The notes under the pieces were generated by a model. That model was not told the origin of the DNA. It did not search any database and saw only the letters and a program-made list of their open reading frames with translations. The translations under genes were made by a program, and so were the position numbers. From contig JAWKTI010000002.1 in NCBI GenBank assembly GCA_041399155.1, positions 434,001 to 498,000 on the forward strand: a DNA stretch of 64,000 nt. The letters are read 5' to 3'. The stretch's first letter is position 1, and each line of letters begins with the position of its first letter. Shown one piece after another: positions 55,033-63,712 of the stretch. This stretch comes from Zavarzinella sp. GTDB taxonomy: Bacteria > Planctomycetota > Planctomycetia > Gemmatales > Gemmataceae.

Positions 55033-55701
55033 TCAGCTTTTTGCTGGTGGTACCAGTTCCAGGCTGTGCCACAAAGATGGGTCGTTATCGTACGGATATT
55101 CTTCCGTGGTCCCTGCAAGTTGCGTATCTGTGTGGTGGTTAATTCGCCAGAAAACACCACATGTGGAAAATTCTGCCGGATGATACCCCGATAGTTCGGT
55201 GGCAGGTAGAAAAATCTCCCACAGTTGGCTTGATTGTTGGGGCGTGCAATGTAATATCAGGTTTTCCGTGTTCGGCAGTGGGGCATCCACCAATGCTCTG
55301 GCGATCCGAAACGCACCCACGCTGGGGGTGTCATCTTCCGGCCCAAAAGGAAAAATATGAAAATGGTGGCAGGTGCGGGTGGCACGGTGGCCAGTGCGAT
55401 CCCCACGGGTGTCCAGCCAGAGGGAAATTCCAGTCGATGAAGTGGGCTGATCCAGCAGAATGGTTGCCTTTTTGCGATCAAATGCCGGCAACAAAAACGA
55501 AAAACCAATGCCATGATCGTTCCAGCCGCAGCGGATTTCAGTGAAATCAGGTCGATCGTCGAGATCGGCAAAGGTATCCAGCAACCCCTCCTTAGGAATT
55601 GCCAATTGTGCCCCTTTCCGTCGGCTGGCGGGCATATCAGGCCAATGAATGGCCCGATAGCGAAAATGCACATACATCTGGTAGGGAATGAGCTTCGTCA
55701 T
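55033..55701 (-). CDS. CBM9/DOMON-like carbohydrate-binding domain protein
   Basis: 222 residues with no signal peptide. Sequence features (FTEIRCGWNDHGIGFSFLL, SLWLDTRGDRTGHRATRTCH, HFHIFPFG) resemble CBM9-like beta-sandwich domains that follow a derivatised glycan. The rest is uncharacterised. It is convergent with the membrane gene (4 bp apart) and adjacent to nadA on the same strand (36 bp), but shares no known pathway. Alternative: a conserved planctomycete protein of unknown role. Confidence 0.55.
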   Translation of the reverse strand: MTKLIPYQMYVHFRYRAIHWPDMPASRRKGAQLAIPKEGLLDTFADLDDRPDFTEIRCGWNDHGIGFSFLLPAFDRKKATILLDQPTSSTGISLWLDTRGDRTGHRATRTCHHFHIFPFGPEDDTPSVGAFRIARALVDAPLPNTENLILHCTPQQSSQLWEIFLPATELSGYHPAEFSTCGVFWRINHHTDTQLAGTTEEYPYDNDPSLWHSLELVPPAKS

Positions 55702-55736
55702 GAATGGTTCTTTCGTTGCAGAACTGCAAGGGAACG

Positions 55737-56720
55737 TTAATCACCCTGTGGCTGGCCCGCAATCAGCGTTTTTGCAGAGGGTTTCAACAAACTTCTGGAC
55801 AATACTTCTTTGGCACGGTCAAACTCCGGCTGCCAGGTAATTTCCGGCGAAAGATCCCGCATGCAGTCCCGCAATTTTTCCAGTGTATTCAATGCCATAT
55901 GGGGGCAATTGTTGCAGGAACAGGTGATTCCAGGAACGGGCAGATACGTATGTTGTGGGTGCTTCGATTGCAATTGCCAGAGCATATTTGCTTCAGTTGC
56001 CACCAAAAACGTTGTGGGGCTGGCGTATTCGCCCACATACCGGATCATTGCTTCAGTCCCACCGATGTAATCGGTGTGCTCCAGCACATTGGCGGGGCAT
56101 TCAGGGTGGGCAATAGTAATTGCTTCCGGATGTTTTATCTTCATTTTCAGCAGATCCTGCACACTGAAAATCTCATGAACCATGCAGGAACCATCCCACA
56201 GGATCATTTTGCGTCCGGTCACTTCCTGCAGATACCGGCCTAAATGCTGGTCCGGTACAAATAAGATTTCATCTTCTTCCGGGATGGCACGCACAATTTC
56301 TTCCGCGTTACCGGATGTAACCACCCAATCAGAAAGTGATTTCACTGCTGCTGAACTGTTGATGTAAGTAACCATTTGAAAGCGGCGTCCATTGATCCGC
56401 AGCATTTCCTGATATCGTGCCAGCTTGTCGGGTGGGCAACTGTCGACCAGACTGCACCCCGCGTTGAGGTCTGGCAGCAGCACTTTTTTCTCTGGATTGA
56501 GCATTTTGGCGGTTTCCGCCATAAACAGCACGCCACAAAACACGATTACGGGCGAATCAACTTTGGTGGCTTCGCGTGCCAGTTTCAAGCTGTCGCCTGT
56601 AATGTCTGCCAGTTCCTGAATTTCACCCGCCTGATAATAGTGGGCGAGGATGGTGGCACCAATCTGCTTTTTCAGGTCGTTAATTTCGGCGAAAATATCG
56701 CCAGCTACAGAATTGCTCAT
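55737..56720 (-). CDS. nadA: quinolinate synthase
   Basis: 327 residues with an AAGGA 6 bases before the ATG. Full-length NadA: HYYQAGEIQELADITGDSL, NAGCSLVDSCP, MVTYINSSAAVKSLSD, WDGSCMVHEIF, HPECPANVLEHTDYIGGTEAM and GITCSCNNCPHMALNTL. The cysteines hold a [4Fe-4S] cluster, which makes it oxygen-sensitive. It condenses iminoaspartate with dihydroxyacetone phosphate to quinolinate in NAD synthesis. The partner NadB and NadC genes are not in the window. Confidence 0.95.
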   Translation of the reverse strand: MSNSVAGDIFAEINDLKKQIGATILAHYYQAGEIQELADITGDSLKLAREATKVDSPVIVFCGVLFMAETAKMLNPEKKVLLPDLNAGCSLVDSCPPDKLARYQEMLRINGRRFQMVTYINSSAAVKSLSDWVVTSGNAEEIVRAIPEEDEILFVPDQHLGRYLQEVTGRKMILWDGSCMVHEIFSVQDLLKMKIKHPEAITIAHPECPANVLEHTDYIGGTEAMIRYVGEYASPTTFLVATEANMLWQLQSKHPQHTYLPVPGITCSCNNCPHMALNTLEKLRDCMRDLSPEITWQPEFDRAKEVLSRSLLKPSAKTLIAGQPQGD

Positions 56721-57051
56721 TATTGTCCTTGTTTTTACGGTGGCGTAGGATCAACCCACACACAATATTGTATGGTAACAGCCAATTGTAGACAATTTTC
56801 CACGAAAAGTATCACGCTGTGGTAGGCTTAGAAGCAAAATTCGGTGGCAGCACGCACATTTTAACATTCAAAGCAAAAGTTCTTGCCCTCACCATAAGAA
56901 TAGGTGCGGACAGGTGGGTGAAAATTACGATCTACAGCATTTAGCGTGCTTGTCGACTGATCTTGACACAATCACCACCACGGTGCACGCTATGGATGGT
57001 TGGATGTTGGTTCCAGATTAGTGGAATATTGCCAGATCGGCAGGAGATAAG
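56721..57051. promoter_or_regulatory. intergenic before secreted unknown
   Basis: 331 bp between divergent genes; a TTGACA lies at 56963 but no good -10 box follows. No gene, RNA or repeat seen. The GGAG ribosome site for the next gene is at about 57042. Confidence 0.35.
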
Positions 57052-57759
57052 ATGCAGAAACTCTGTGCCTTTGTTATTCTAAGTTCTTTCTTGGCAAGTG
57101 GTTACGTTGGTGCACAGGAAAGCTACTCTTCCACAGATACGGCTGGCAGGGAAACCATTCGCTTACCCGCCTCGCTTGAGCAGCTTTCTGCAAAACAGAA
57201 GAAGCACATTTACGAAATTCTGCAGTACCCCACTCTGAAGACCCAGGCACCTGCTGAAAAGTTTGTTGCTAACAAAGAAATGTACCAGTGGTTGCTGGAC
57301 CATCCGGACAAAACTTCCAAAGCATGGCAGAATCTGGGCGTTGCAGCCATTAATATTCAGGCGTTGAATGATGGGCGGTTTGTCTGGAAGGATGAAACAG
57401 GCAGCGAAGTGGTGTGGTATCCCATTGCCACCAGCGAACGGGGACGCATCTGGTATGCCACCGGTAAGGTAAAACCTGCAAAATTGATTCCCACGGTGCC
57501 CGTGACAGCGGTAGCTTTGCTGACCCATAGCGACGAAAAACGACCAGCAGGTGATGCTACAATCACCCACAAAGTGGAAGTTTTCATGCAGACAGACAGT
57601 AAAGTGGCTTCCGTAGTCACCCGAATGATGGGCGACCAGATCCCCACCATGGCCCAGACGGGGTGCGAGCAGATGTTGCTCTTTTTCTCAGGAATCGCCC
57701 GCTACACGCACCAGAAACCGGAAAAAATCGACGGATTATTCCAAACCAAGAAGCAGTAA
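57052..57759 (+). CDS. secreted protein, unknown
   Basis: 235 residues with a signal peptide (FVILSSFLASGYVGAQE) and CAGGAGATAAG before the ATG. The mature part has a helical segment (LSAKQKKHIYEILQYPTLK), WKDETGSEVVWYPIATSERG and a beta-rich end, with conserved KVASVVTRMMGDQIPTMA. It looks like a lineage-specific conserved exported protein; no family name comes to mind. Flanked by AT-rich spacers, apparently monocistronic. Confidence 0.75.
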   Translation: MQKLCAFVILSSFLASGYVGAQESYSSTDTAGRETIRLPASLEQLSAKQKKHIYEILQYPTLKTQAPAEKFVANKEMYQWLLDHPDKTSKAWQNLGVAAINIQALNDGRFVWKDETGSEVVWYPIATSERGRIWYATGKVKPAKLIPTVPVTAVALLTHSDEKRPAGDATITHKVEVFMQTDSKVASVVTRMMGDQIPTMAQTGCEQMLLFFSGIARYTHQKPEKIDGLFQTKKQ

Positions 57760-58093
57760 GTGCTGATTATCTCAGTATCAGGTCAATAGATCTAAAGTCC
57801 TATCAATAAACAACTTAAACCAGAATCCTGGTGCCCGATTCGTTGCATTCTGGTCGAAAATTGGAAAATTTGTTCATTTTTAATTTTTTCTGAAACAAAA
57901 TAGCCACTAGATACGTATAATAATTTACACAATGAATAATTGTTTATTAAATTGACAAAATGTGGAGTTATGATGAAGAAGTTATCACAAATGAAGAAGC
58001 AATAAGCATCTAGCGTCTACCATCGCCTGAAGGTAGTCGTGGGGTTGTTTAGCAGTGATCAACTGTGGATGGAATGTAGACTGGAAAGCAAAA
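57760..58093. other. AT-rich spacer
   Basis: Strongly AT-rich at 57870-57980. Contains a hairpin-like CTACC...GGTAG at about 58018-58040 that could end the convergent small gene. A 12-codon ATG frame at 57971 is too short to support. Confidence 0.4.
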
Positions 58094-58177
58094 TTACTTG
58101 CGATGGCGGATCTTAGCCCGCATCCGGCGTTTCTTTCGACCTACTTTGCGACGTCCGTTACCTCGGCGGCGACCCAT
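58094..58177 (-). CDS. very small, highly basic protein (ribosomal-type, COX24/bS22-like)
   Basis: 27 residues, MGRRRGNGRRKVGRKK followed by RRMRAKIRHRK, ending TAA at 58094. A strong AGAAGGAG ribosome site lies 9 bases upstream of the ATG. More than half of the residues are Arg or Lys, and the KKRRMRAKIRHRK part recalls the AURKAIP1/COX24 (mS38/bS22) pattern of ribosomal proteins that bury in rRNA. Such genes are usually skipped because of length. The ribosome site and base pattern make coding likely; the family is a similarity judged by eye. Confidence 0.7.
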   Translation of the reverse strand: MGRRRGNGRRKVGRKKRRMRAKIRHRK

Positions 58178-58325
58178 AAACCAATACTCCTTCTAACGAT
58201 TTTAGATTCTATAACGAACCAAATATCTTAACGATGTTTCGGCGATTGGACAAGTATTCTTCCAAGAGATCAACAAAATTCGACATTTAATGGAGGGTTT
58301 TCAAGATCAAGATGAGTGATTCTGC

Positions 58326-59477
58326 ATGATTTTGACCACAAAGCAGCGTTTCGACATCGATCCCATCCGTGGGGTTGTTGCCATCAGCCTGGCTGTGCTG
58401 CACTTCTATGTCGCTTCGGACCTGTCCGGCCGATTCGACCAGTTATTCGGAAACACTGGTAAGTGGATCGTTTGGAACATCCGATTTGGTGTGGAAAGTT
58501 TCTTTGTTCTGGCAGGTTTGCTGCTGGCATATAGTTTACGTCCAGTACCAGGTGCCAGATTATCGATAGGCGGTTACCTGCTGCGTCGATTTGTCCGACT
58601 GGTGATCCCACTTTGGATTGCAATCTGGCTGGTTGCTGCAAACCAATGGCTACCCACGCTTCTGGGTATCTCCACACATACGCCCCCTTCGACATTGCGG
58701 GAGATATTGATCCACATGACCTTTCTGGACGAGTTGTTTGGCATTCGCAATGCCGCAATCGGCTATTGGTCGATGGTGTCGCTGGAGCAGTTCTACATCC
58801 TTTACATTTTATGCTTTTACGTAGTAGGCAAACTAACACAGTTTGCGGGAAAAACCCAACTGTGGGATCATGAACGCTGGATGGCCCACCTGGTGTTGAT
58901 GGTGGCACTGTCATCGGCAGGTTGGGTGATTTTTCGCTATCAGACCGGAATGCCTGGCCAGGATGCGACCCACCCGGAATTGAATAGTCCCTATGCGGCT
59001 CAGTTCAAGGTGACAACTTTTGCAATGTTCCTGTGCCTGGGGATACTGTTGTTTTGGGCTGTTCGTTGTGGATTCGCCCGTATCCACTGTGGGCTGGCAT
59101 TTGCTGCCGTATTATCGGTTGGCATCTTCGCAGGAAATAATCAGCAACTTGCATGGAAGGCGTGCCTGATGGCGGTCATTCTGATCCCACTGAGTAAAGG
59201 GATTCAATTCCCGAAAAATTGGCTGACCCGTGGCCTGGCTTTTGTGGGTAAACGGTCTTACAGCCTTTATTTAATGCACCCAATCATTGGGTATCGCGTA
59301 CTGCTGGTTGATCGGAAGTTGCACCAGCTTGGCAACTGGGTAGTAGTTTTCGAGCTGATTTTTGCGGTGGCTTGCAGCATTATCGGTGCGTACTTATTTT
59401 ACCGCTTTGTTGAAGGCAGGTGCCTGCAACTGGCGCAGAAGATTCAGTATCGCCCCCAGCCAGTTTCAGGTACATAG
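58326..59477 (+). CDS. acyltransferase 3 family membrane protein (OafA/YrhL type)
   Basis: 383 residues with about 10 transmembrane segments. The family start IDPIRGVVAISLAVLHFY carries the RG..A..V..H pattern with the catalytic His; further GVESFFVLAGLLLAY, YLLRRFVRLVIPLWIAIWLV, FGIRNAAIGYWSMVSLEQFYI and SYSLYLMHPIIGY. These inner-membrane enzymes move acetyl or other acyl groups to sugars of surface polysaccharides or lipids. Substrate unknown; the neighbouring genes do not resolve it. Confidence 0.9.
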   Translation: MILTTKQRFDIDPIRGVVAISLAVLHFYVASDLSGRFDQLFGNTGKWIVWNIRFGVESFFVLAGLLLAYSLRPVPGARLSIGGYLLRRFVRLVIPLWIAIWLVAANQWLPTLLGISTHTPPSTLREILIHMTFLDELFGIRNAAIGYWSMVSLEQFYILYILCFYVVGKLTQFAGKTQLWDHERWMAHLVLMVALSSAGWVIFRYQTGMPGQDATHPELNSPYAAQFKVTTFAMFLCLGILLFWAVRCGFARIHCGLAFAAVLSVGIFAGNNQQLAWKACLMAVILIPLSKGIQFPKNWLTRGLAFVGKRSYSLYLMHPIIGYRVLLVDRKLHQLGNWVVVFELIFAVACSIIGAYLFYRFVEGRCLQLAQKIQYRPQPVSGT

Positions 59478-59595
59478 AAAAATCAGAGATCAGGTTTACC
59501 CAGATTGTTTTTTCGAAAAATTTTCCCTTCCTTGTGCAAGTTCCGGCAATCGCTGCATTTTTCCTGCGTGAAGATTGTAACTTACATCAGGGAAT

Positions 59596-60342
59596 ATGGA
59601 AATGAGTGCATTCACACGTAGAGGATTGTTCGCCACCTGTGCAGGTGCAGCTACCGCAGCGTTGACATTGGAAACCAGTGAACTTTTTGCCCAGAATAAG
59701 CTGGATTTTGTCCCACTGCAACTGAACCGGCAGGGACAGGGGCAATTGAACCAGCAGGTTACCGCCATGGACCAGCACGAAGATCAGTTGCTGGATGACT
59801 TACTGGCCGGGAATCAGAATAATGAAATCCGCGACCTGGGAGATATCAACAACGATCTGACCGGAATTCAACGAAATCCTGGCCTGCAATTAGGTAACCA
59901 GCAGAATATTTTCGGGCAGGAAGCACAACAGATTCAGGTGCAGATCAATCTGATGACCAGACAACGAATGTGCCAGCGACGAAATATCTTCGGCTGCGTT
60001 CGGATGGTCGACTTTTTTGTGGGGCACTGGTATCCATGCAACGATATTCTGGAAATCGGCACCTGCGAATCGAAAATCTGGAACTATTGCAATCTCCGTC
60101 GGCCAAACTTTATGGCAATTGAGTTTTATCTGGAACATCTGCGATATGAAATGATGTCGATGTTTCAGTACCATCGTTGCAATGGTCGATTTCTGGAGCA
60201 TTCTACCCAGTTGGTAACGATGGTTACCCGCGTTGAGCGGTGCGCCTCTTTTCAAATGGTGACTGAATGCCGTACAGAGATGATGCGACTGAGCATGGCA
60301 ACCGACATCATGTATCGGAAATATTACCCACAGTGGTGCTGA
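59596..60342 (+). CDS. cysteine-rich exported protein, unknown
   Basis: 248 residues starting MEMSAFTRRGLFATCAGAA, a twin-arginine-like signal (ATG at 59596; one at 59602 is equally possible). Then a Gln/Asn-rich segment (LNRQGQGQLNQQVTAMDQ, RDLGDINNDLTGIQRNP) and a C-terminal cysteine-rich region with at least ten Cys (CQRRNIFGCVRM, WYPCNDILEIGTCESKIWNYC, RCNGRF, RCASF, TECRTEM, QWC). No family recognised. It is convergent with the fusion gene, 10 bp apart. Confidence 0.7.
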   Translation: MEMSAFTRRGLFATCAGAATAALTLETSELFAQNKLDFVPLQLNRQGQGQLNQQVTAMDQHEDQLLDDLLAGNQNNEIRDLGDINNDLTGIQRNPGLQLGNQQNIFGQEAQQIQVQINLMTRQRMCQRRNIFGCVRMVDFFVGHWYPCNDILEIGTCESKIWNYCNLRRPNFMAIEFYLEHLRYEMMSMFQYHRCNGRFLEHSTQLVTMVTRVERCASFQMVTECRTEMMRLSMATDIMYRKYYPQWC

Positions 60343-60352
60343 AAAGTGCGTG

Positions 60353-62683
60353 TTATCCTGGGCTGCCCGTTGCGGCAATTGCCAATTGTTTGATTGCCTT
60401 TAAATCAAGCTTTCCCGTACCCAGCAATGGTAGAGATTCGGTCTCGTAGCAATCGCGTTCGCCGGGAATCCACAGATTTGGCAATCCGCGTTCCTGTAAC
60501 AGTTTTAATGCATCCTTGATCTGGATGGGAATCGTTTCCAGATAGAGGACAATCAGGCGTTCCCCACGTTTTTCGTCGACAACGGATGATACCGCCAGAT
60601 AACGTTCGCTGGTGCTGACGCACTGCAATAATTCATCTTCCACACGTTCGATCGGTACCATTTCACCAGCGATCTTGGCAAAGCGGGAAATCCGCCCAGT
60701 GATGGTGATAAAACCATCATCATCAATCCTTGCCATGTCGCCGGTTTTATACCAGCCATTCTGAACCACTTTAGCGGTTTGTTCTGGTTGGTGGAGGTAG
60801 CCTTTCATCACGTTGGGGCCCTTGACCCACAGCATCCCCTCGGCACCTGGTGGGAGCACTTGATTGGTGTCCTCATCCCGCACCTGTACGGCAACACCTG
60901 GGATTGGCTGACCCACACTGCCGTATTTGTACCGCACCTGGCGAATTCCCGCAATTTCTTCGTCGTAGGTGCTGACTGCAACCGCAGGTGTCAATTCGGT
61001 CGTGCCATAACCTTCCAGGGGTAGAATGCCGAATTTCTGATGAAACTCTTCTGCAAGCGATGGTGGAAGGCGTTCTGCACCACAGACCAGAAATCGCAAG
61101 GTTTTAAAATCGTCTGGCTCGCACCTGCGAATGTAGAATCGCAGGAAAGTGGCAGTGGCAACAAAGCCAGTACAGGCAAATTTTTTGCAAAGTTCGCCAA
61201 TTTCTTTTGCCTGTCTGGGATCTGGGTACATCACGCACGATGCCCCCACCTGCAGTGGCATCCAAAGCAGAACTGTGTAGCCAAAACTGTGAAAAAATGG
61301 CAGCACTCCCAGGAGTCGATCTTTGGGAACTACAGTCAGGTGATCCACGACACCCGCAATATTTCCCGCCAGATTCTGCTGGGTCAGCATCACACCTTTC
61401 GGCTCACCAGTCGAACCGCTGGAAAAAATAATCGTGGCAACATCGTCTATGGAATGTTTGCCCATTCCCAATATCCAGCGATCGAGAACCCAGCCTGGCA
61501 GGAGAGCCACTTTCAGCATCGTGAACAATTTCTGCCACTTACCAATTTCAGCCAGGGCATCTTCGAGATAAACAATCGTAACCCCTTCGACGTTGAGCGG
61601 CATTCTGCTGAGAAATCGCTTGGAAGTGATCACGACATCCATACCGGTTTGACGCACAGACGACTGCAGCGCATCGGCACCTGCGGTGTAATTCAGATTC
61701 ACGGTGACGCGGTGTAGAAACTGCAACGCAATATTGCCCAACGCACTGCCCGCACTGGTGGGGAGCCACAAGCCCACGTGCTGTTGGGTCCCGATCCTAC
61801 TTTTCAGCCATTTTGCCATGCAAATGGCACCCACCAATGCCTTTGCGAAGGTAAATTCCCGTGGGCTACCTGCGGAAGCATCCACCCAGGCGGTTCGGCG
61901 CAGATTTCTGAATTTGGCAGCCACACGAACAAATCGACGATGGACTGGTAGTAATAGTCGGGACGCTTCAATGGCGGCATCAGCATCCATTGACATAATT
62001 ACCTGGCGGATTTCTCCTGCAGTGCTGTTGCTGGGCATTGGGGCACCAAAAATCATCCGGACAGGGTAAGGGATGCGTTTGGGAAGTTTCCAAAGCACTT
62101 TCCCACGCGAATAGCTGAAAATACTTCCCCATAGCTGGTGCAGGCAAACTGGGATGATGGGAACCTGGTGTTTGGTATCTCGCAGTAGTTTTTCGAAGCC
62201 GCGCCGAAAAGGGAGCATTTGCCCACCGCCACGGGTGAGAGCACCTTCCGGAAATAAACAAACTACTTCACCAGCATCGAGTGACTCGACGATTTGTCGC
62301 AGTGAACGCACCAATTGCTTGGGCCCACCCTGGCCGTAGATCAAAATGGCATCGGTGGAACGAATGAACCAGCGGAAAACCCGGTGATTCATCCAGCCTG
62401 CCCACGCCACAAACCGCACTTTCCGTGGGCATGCCGACCAGATCAGTAACCAGTCGATGAAGGTAACGTGGTTACTCAACAGCAAAACTGGCCCCGTGGT
62501 GGGGATATTTTCCTGTCCAGTCGCTTTCAATCGATAGATGGTGCGCAAAAACAGCCAGGAAATTGGTCTCAGGAAGATCAGCGGGTAGAACAGTACCCCA
62601 ATCAGGTAGAGCACCACGATTCCGGCAATAACACTGCCATCGATCCAGTCGAACTGGCCACTGGTGCTGATATAACCGAACAT
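60353..62683 (-). CDS. acyltransferase / AMP-dependent acyl ligase fusion (Aas-like)
   Basis: 776 residues with AAAGGA before the ATG. N-terminal hydrophobic segment (residues about 17-45), then a PlsC-type acyltransferase (NHVTFIDWLL with the HX4D site, FPEGALTRGG) to about 240. From about 260 an AMP-forming ligase: IIFSSGSTGEPKGV (P-loop), GYGTTELTPA, WYKTGDMARIDDDGFITITGR and the final GTGKLDLKAI lysine. This matches the E. coli Aas design, which reacylates lysophospholipid with free fatty acid. Cytoplasmic side of the inner membrane. Single gene; no MFS domain, unlike some LplT fusions. Confidence 0.9.
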   Translation of the reverse strand: MFGYISTSGQFDWIDGSVIAGIVVLYLIGVLFYPLIFLRPISWLFLRTIYRLKATGQENIPTTGPVLLLSNHVTFIDWLLIWSACPRKVRFVAWAGWMNHRVFRWFIRSTDAILIYGQGGPKQLVRSLRQIVESLDAGEVVCLFPEGALTRGGGQMLPFRRGFEKLLRDTKHQVPIIPVCLHQLWGSIFSYSRGKVLWKLPKRIPYPVRMIFGAPMPSNSTAGEIRQVIMSMDADAAIEASRLLLPVHRRFVRVAAKFRNLRRTAWVDASAGSPREFTFAKALVGAICMAKWLKSRIGTQQHVGLWLPTSAGSALGNIALQFLHRVTVNLNYTAGADALQSSVRQTGMDVVITSKRFLSRMPLNVEGVTIVYLEDALAEIGKWQKLFTMLKVALLPGWVLDRWILGMGKHSIDDVATIIFSSGSTGEPKGVMLTQQNLAGNIAGVVDHLTVVPKDRLLGVLPFFHSFGYTVLLWMPLQVGASCVMYPDPRQAKEIGELCKKFACTGFVATATFLRFYIRRCEPDDFKTLRFLVCGAERLPPSLAEEFHQKFGILPLEGYGTTELTPAVAVSTYDEEIAGIRQVRYKYGSVGQPIPGVAVQVRDEDTNQVLPPGAEGMLWVKGPNVMKGYLHQPEQTAKVVQNGWYKTGDMARIDDDGFITITGRISRFAKIAGEMVPIERVEDELLQCVSTSERYLAVSSVVDEKRGERLIVLYLETIPIQIKDALKLLQERGLPNLWIPGERDCYETESLPLLGTGKLDLKAIKQLAIAATGSPG

Positions 62684-62791
62684 GGGTCGAGTCCTTTCAC
62701 TAAGTATGAATCTTTTTTAATGAATATCGCCCACGTTGACGTGGGAATACAGTCACTGCTAACCATTTTCCGAAAAGATAGTCGAAGTGGT

Positions 62792-63712
62792 TCAAAATTG
62801 AAATAGTTTTCTGGCATTACCACCCAGAATCTGGGCAACTTCAGCTTCGGTAACGCTGCCCAGCATTTTTACCAGTCGTTCACGTTCATGTTTGTAACTG
62901 ACTGCCGTGGCGGTGCTGCTGTATCCCCCACCGTACATCAGGCGGGATGCACCGAACCGTTTCAGGAGAATCTGGACAATTTCATCTGGTTTTCGGTGGG
63001 GATAGCTGTTGTTGTTTGGCAGCGATGACAGTTTTACGGTCACATGATCCCACCGCGACCACTTGAGCACTGTTTCGTGTTCTTTGGCCGTGCCTTGAAA
63101 TGGCCTTCCCAGGTGATCTACCAGCACTGGCACTTTGGGAAATTCCTGAATCAGTGTGGTAAATCCCTCCGCATAACGAGGTTCAAAATGCAGTTGAACT
63201 GCCAGGCCAAAATCCGCTGCCAGTTTCCACATTGCTTTTAGTTCCGGTTTGCCAAACGGTGGCAACCGATCGGGGTTGTAAGCATGAATGCGTAAGGCCA
63301 CCAGTGGCACGCTATTGGCCAGTTTTTTCAGATTTTCCTCATTCTTGGGTCTGCCAGCAAAGAAAAGGCAGGTGCCTTTCAATTTCTCTTTGCCCACCTT
63401 CAGGCAATGTTCCAGATAACGGTGGTCATCCTGGTAAGGTTCGGGGTGCACCACGATTGCCCGGTCGATGCCTGCTTCGGTCATTAATTTCAACAAATGT
63501 TCCGGAGTGGCGGGTGCTTCTGGTCGATAGGGTGCGTCCGGATGATAAGGAAAGTCTTTGCTGGCCCCACCCGCAAAACAGTGCAAGTGGGTATCAATAA
63601 TGAATGATTTTTCATCTTTGCCGTGGGCGTTTGCAGTAGCAAATGCCGCACCTGCGATACCAGCAATTGCCTGACGGCGATTGATGCTGCTTTTCAATGG
63701 TGGAAAATCCAT
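62792..63712 (-). CDS. exported amidohydrolase family protein
   Basis: 306 residues from ATG 63712, with GAGGAA about 8 bases before it; the N-terminus SINRRQAIAGIAGAAFATA is a twin-arginine-like signal. TIM-barrel amidohydrolase (PF04909 type): metal His pair in IDTHLHCF, RIHAYNPDRLPP, QLHFEPRY, VDHLGRP and YGGGYSS. The family includes 2-pyrone-4,6-dicarboxylate lactonase-like enzymes; substrate unknown. Confidence 0.87.
   Translation of the reverse strand: MDFPPLKSSINRRQAIAGIAGAAFATANAHGKDEKSFIIDTHLHCFAGGASKDFPYHPDAPYRPEAPATPEHLLKLMTEAGIDRAIVVHPEPYQDDHRYLEHCLKVGKEKLKGTCLFFAGRPKNEENLKKLANSVPLVALRIHAYNPDRLPPFGKPELKAMWKLAADFGLAVQLHFEPRYAEGFTTLIQEFPKVPVLVDHLGRPFQGTAKEHETVLKWSRWDHVTVKLSSLPNNNSYPHRKPDEIVQILLKRFGASRLMYGGGYSSTATAVSYKHERERLVKMLGSVTEAEVAQILGGNARKLFQF

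Noticed and set aside
56963..56991. TTGACA as a sigma-70 promoter
   Set aside because: No acceptable -10 box at 16-18 bp; planctomycete promoters are poorly defined.
57971..58006. 12-codon frame ATGATGAAGAAG... with a weak GGAG
   Set aside because: Too short, no conservation can be judged, and its end resembles the previous gene's last codons by chance.
61040..61717. 225-codon plus-strand frame
   Set aside because: Opposite strand of the AMP-ligase domain, whose motifs are intact.
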